Positions 62,096 through 64,000 of a DNA stretch of 64,000 nt are shown here, in pieces. Position 1 is the stretch's first letter. Each line of letters opens with the position of its first letter. Made by a program: the position numbers and the translations under genes. The notes below the pieces were generated by a model that worked only from the letters and a program-made list of their open reading frames with translations, was not told where the DNA came from and made no database searches. Origin of the DNA: JBBQZP01 sp038207585 (GTDB lineage: Bacteria > Pseudomonadota > Alphaproteobacteria > Rhodobacterales > Rhodobacteraceae); contig JBBQZP010000016.1 in assembly GCA_038207585.1 (NCBI GenBank), positions 1-64,000 on the forward strand. Direction: 5' to 3'.

Positions 62096-62104
62096 TTTTT
62101 ACAC
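62096..62104. promoter_or_regulatory. TTTTTACAC motif in the EamA/tdm divergent gap
   Basis: TTTTTACAC sits 28 bp upstream of the tdm start and shares its shape with TTTTTGCAC at 56219-56227 (upstream of the GcvT-type gene) and AATTTTCAC at 54283-54291. The gap (62007-62131) serves both divergent genes. It is a candidate recognition half-site, not verified. Confidence 0.3.
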
Positions 62105-62131
62105 TGGCGCAACGCTGGAGGTAAAGCCGCA

Positions 62132-64000
62132 ATGCTCGATATCTTGCCCAATGTCCGCTCTGGCCCGCCGCGCCCCAGCCGCATCCTGACGCCTGACCGC
62201 ATCGCGCGGTCTTTGGGGCGTGAGCGGTTCGAGGTTCCGGGCGGCGGCGCTTGGCTGGTGCCTGTTGCCGCTGGCGACAAGGTGACGGTCACCAATGCAG
62301 AAGGCGGCCAGCGCTGCGAGATTCTGGCGGCCGATGCCACCGGGCGCGGCGATCCGGGGATTCTGGGCGCTGCGGGCGGCACCGATGCAGCGGGGATCAT
62401 GGCGCTGCTGACCGGGCAGGAAAGCGGCATGGCAGCCCTGCGCCACGGGTTGACGCGCCGCCATATTGATCTGGGTGCGGCCAAGGTGATTTCGCTGTTC
62501 GACAGCCAGACCCCGCCCGGCACCGCCGAAACCTTTACCGCCACGCGCGACGGCACACTGATCATCGCAGCCCCCGGCACGGCCATGCTGCCCGAAGCAC
62601 AGGATACGGCGACACCGCTGGTGGTGACGATCCAGCGCGCAACGCTGATCCGTGCGCCGGGGTATGATCTGCCTGATCCCTTGGCCGACCCCCTGACGGA
62701 CCTGCGCATCCACCCTGCGACCGCCGCCACCTATCACGTCAAGGCGGGCGATTATATCCAGATCATCGACGTCGATGGCCGCCAATGCACGGATTTTCAA
62801 TGCTTTGATGCCCGCAAGCTGGATCGCGGCATCCAGCATCCGCTGGATGTGACCACCTCGCGCACCTTTATGGCGCATGATTTTTCGCGCCCCGGACTGC
62901 ATTCGAAATACTACGATCAGGACCTTTTGCCGCTGGTCGAGGTGGTGCAGGATACCGTGGGCCGCCACGATGCCTTTGCGATGGCCTGCGCGGCGAAATA
63001 TTACGACGACATCGGCTATCCCGGCCATGCCAATTGTTCCGACAACTTCAACACGGCACTTCGCGATCATGGCGTTGATCCGCGCCCCGGCTGGATGGCG
63101 GTGAACCTGTTTTTCAACACCAATATCGACGCGCATGGCGTTCTGATCAGCGACGAGCCGTGGTCGCGCCCCGGTGACTATGTGCTGATGCGCGCGCTGA
63201 CGGACCTCGTTTGCGTAAGCTCGTCCTGCCCCGACGATACCTCGCCCGCGAATGGCTGGGATCTGACCGACATTCATGTGCGGACCTATTCCGGCGAGCA
63301 GACGTTCAGCCGCGCGATTGCCACGCGCCCCACCCCCGATGCGGAGCCGAAGATGACCAAGGAAACCGCATTTCATGCCAAGACCGGCGCGCTGACCCGC
63401 CATATGGTGGAATACAAAGGCTATTGGTTGCCGCATGTCTTTTCCTCGGCTGGCGCGATCGAGGAATACTGGGCCTGCCGCGAAGAGGCCGTGGTCATCG
63501 ACCTGTCGCCCCTGCGCAAGTTCGAAGTCACCGGCCCGGATGCCGAAGCCTTGTTGCAGTATTGCCTGACCCGCGATGTGAAGAAACTGAGCGTAGGGCA
63601 GGTGGTCTACACCGCCATGTGCTATCCGCACGGCGGGATGATTGATGACGGCACCTTGTACCGTCTGGGGCAGGATCAGTTCCGCTGGATCGGCGGCGAT
63701 GATTACAGCGGCATCTGGCTGCGCGAACAGGCGGCAAAACTGGGGCTGACGGTGATGGTGCGATCCTCGACCGATCAGTTGCACAATCTGGCGGTGCAGG
63801 GGCCCAATTCCCGCGCGATCATCAGTGATATGGTCTGGACCGCACCGCATCAGCCGACGATCGGCGAGCTTGGCTGGTTCCGGTTCACCGTGGGCCGGAT
63901 CGGCGGGCCGTCGGGCGCGCCTGTGGTCGTGTCACGCACCGGCTATACCGGAGAGTTGGGCTATGAAGTGTTCTGCCACCCCAAGGACGGCGCTCAGGTC
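62132..64000 (+). CDS. tdm: TMAO demethylase, N-terminal 623 codons (cut by window edge)
   Basis: Converts TMAO to dimethylamine and formaldehyde. ATG 62132 has GGAGG 9 bases upstream. Residues 1-410 form the catalytic metal-binding DUF1989-type part, with cysteines at 219, 224, 286, 302, 361 and 366 (DFQCFDARKL, YPGHANCSDNF, LVCVSSSCPDD), some of which should bind Zn. From about residue 410 the GcvT-like folate-binding domain begins (AFHAKTGALTRHMVEYKGYW, SRTGYTGELGYEVFC). The two-domain order is diagnostic of Tdm. The frame is open to the right edge and the C-terminus lies beyond it. Confidence 0.94.
   Translation, partial: MLDILPNVRSGPPRPSRILTPDRIARSLGRERFEVPGGGAWLVPVAAGDKVTVTNAEGGQRCEILAADATGRGDPGILGAAGGTDAAGIMALLTGQESGMAALRHGLTRRHIDLGAAKVISLFDSQTPPGTAETFTATRDGTLIIAAPGTAMLPEAQDTATPLVVTIQRATLIRAPGYDLPDPLADPLTDLRIHPATAATYHVKAGDYIQIIDVDGRQCTDFQCFDARKLDRGIQHPLDVTTSRTFMAHDFSRPGLHSKYYDQDLLPLVEVVQDTVGRHDAFAMACAAKYYDDIGYPGHANCSDNFNTALRDHGVDPRPGWMAVNLFFNTNIDAHGVLISDEPWSRPGDYVLMRALTDLVCVSSSCPDDTSPANGWDLTDIHVRTYSGEQTFSRAIATRPTPDAEPKMTKETAFHAKTGALTRHMVEYKGYWLPHVFSSAGAIEEYWACREEAVVIDLSPLRKFEVTGPDAEALLQYCLTRDVKKLSVGQVVYTAMCYPHGGMIDDGTLYRLGQDQFRWIGGDDYSGIWLREQAAKLGLTVMVRSSTDQLHNLAVQGPNSRAIISDMVWTAPHQPTIGELGWFRFTVGRIGGPSGAPVVVSRTGYTGELGYEVFCHPKDGAQV

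Overview
The window comes from a GC-rich alphaproteobacterium, most likely a member of the Rhodobacterales (Roseobacter group / Paracoccaceae). This rests on gene content: a methylated-amine island (trimethylamine monooxygenase, dimethylamine monooxygenase, gamma-glutamylmethylamide and N-methylglutamate synthases, TMAO demethylase), lineage-typical small proteins (DUF2842, DUF6476-like, DUF6524-like), an alphaproteobacterial RpoH, and intergenic repeats with the core ATTTTTGCAAAAAT. No tRNA, rRNA, CRISPR array, transposase or prophage gene was seen.

Layout. 1-8.7 kb is housekeeping: pyrG (cut by the left edge), secG, a VOC protein, a membrane protein, purA, a DUF2842 protein, a large acidic protein of unknown role and thiamine diphosphokinase. 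Two decayed genes are interleaved: a small DUF2007-like gene with an amber stop and an RTX remnant. 8.6-14 kb holds a DMT exporter and three tandem paralogous RTX proteins that are probably secreted. 14-24 kb holds sdaA, a GST, an EF-hand protein, rpiA-gor, hflK-hflC, a DegP-type protease, a lipoprotein and a stand-alone DnaE2 C-terminal OB-fold remnant. 24-30 kb holds a ferredoxin, an FG-GAP protein, an SDR, a DUF1178 protein, an interrupted NUDIX gene, an exported glutathione peroxidase, a histone-deacetylase-family protein and waaA. 30-39 kb is a minus-strand block: amidase, complete spermidine/putrescine-type ABC transporter, amidase, and a hybrid sensor kinase whose 5' end looks cut by a stop codon. 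39-48 kb holds a DUF6476-like protein and rluD with overlapping divergent start codons, a BNR-repeat protein, a fourth RTX protein, rpoH, a TrkH potassium transporter and msrB-msrA-selO.

48.3-64 kb is the methylated-amine island. Tmm makes TMAO from trimethylamine, Tdm (cut by the right edge) demethylates TMAO to dimethylamine, and the Dmm operon yields methylamine. GmaS and MgsABC channel methylamine nitrogen into N-methylglutamate. An APC permease, a DMT transporter and a cupin-type XRE regulator complete the island. N-methylglutamate dehydrogenase and a TMAO importer are not in the window and may lie to the right.

The least explained signals are: a 258-bp gap with four stacked hairpins at 60.2-60.4 kb; a composite palindromic repeat, one copy of which lies inside the dmm operon; three reading frames each broken by one in-frame stop; an 18-bp tandem repeat at 30.3 kb; and the amidase/ABC-transporter/amidase block. 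All functional statements are inferred from reading the sequence; no database search was run.
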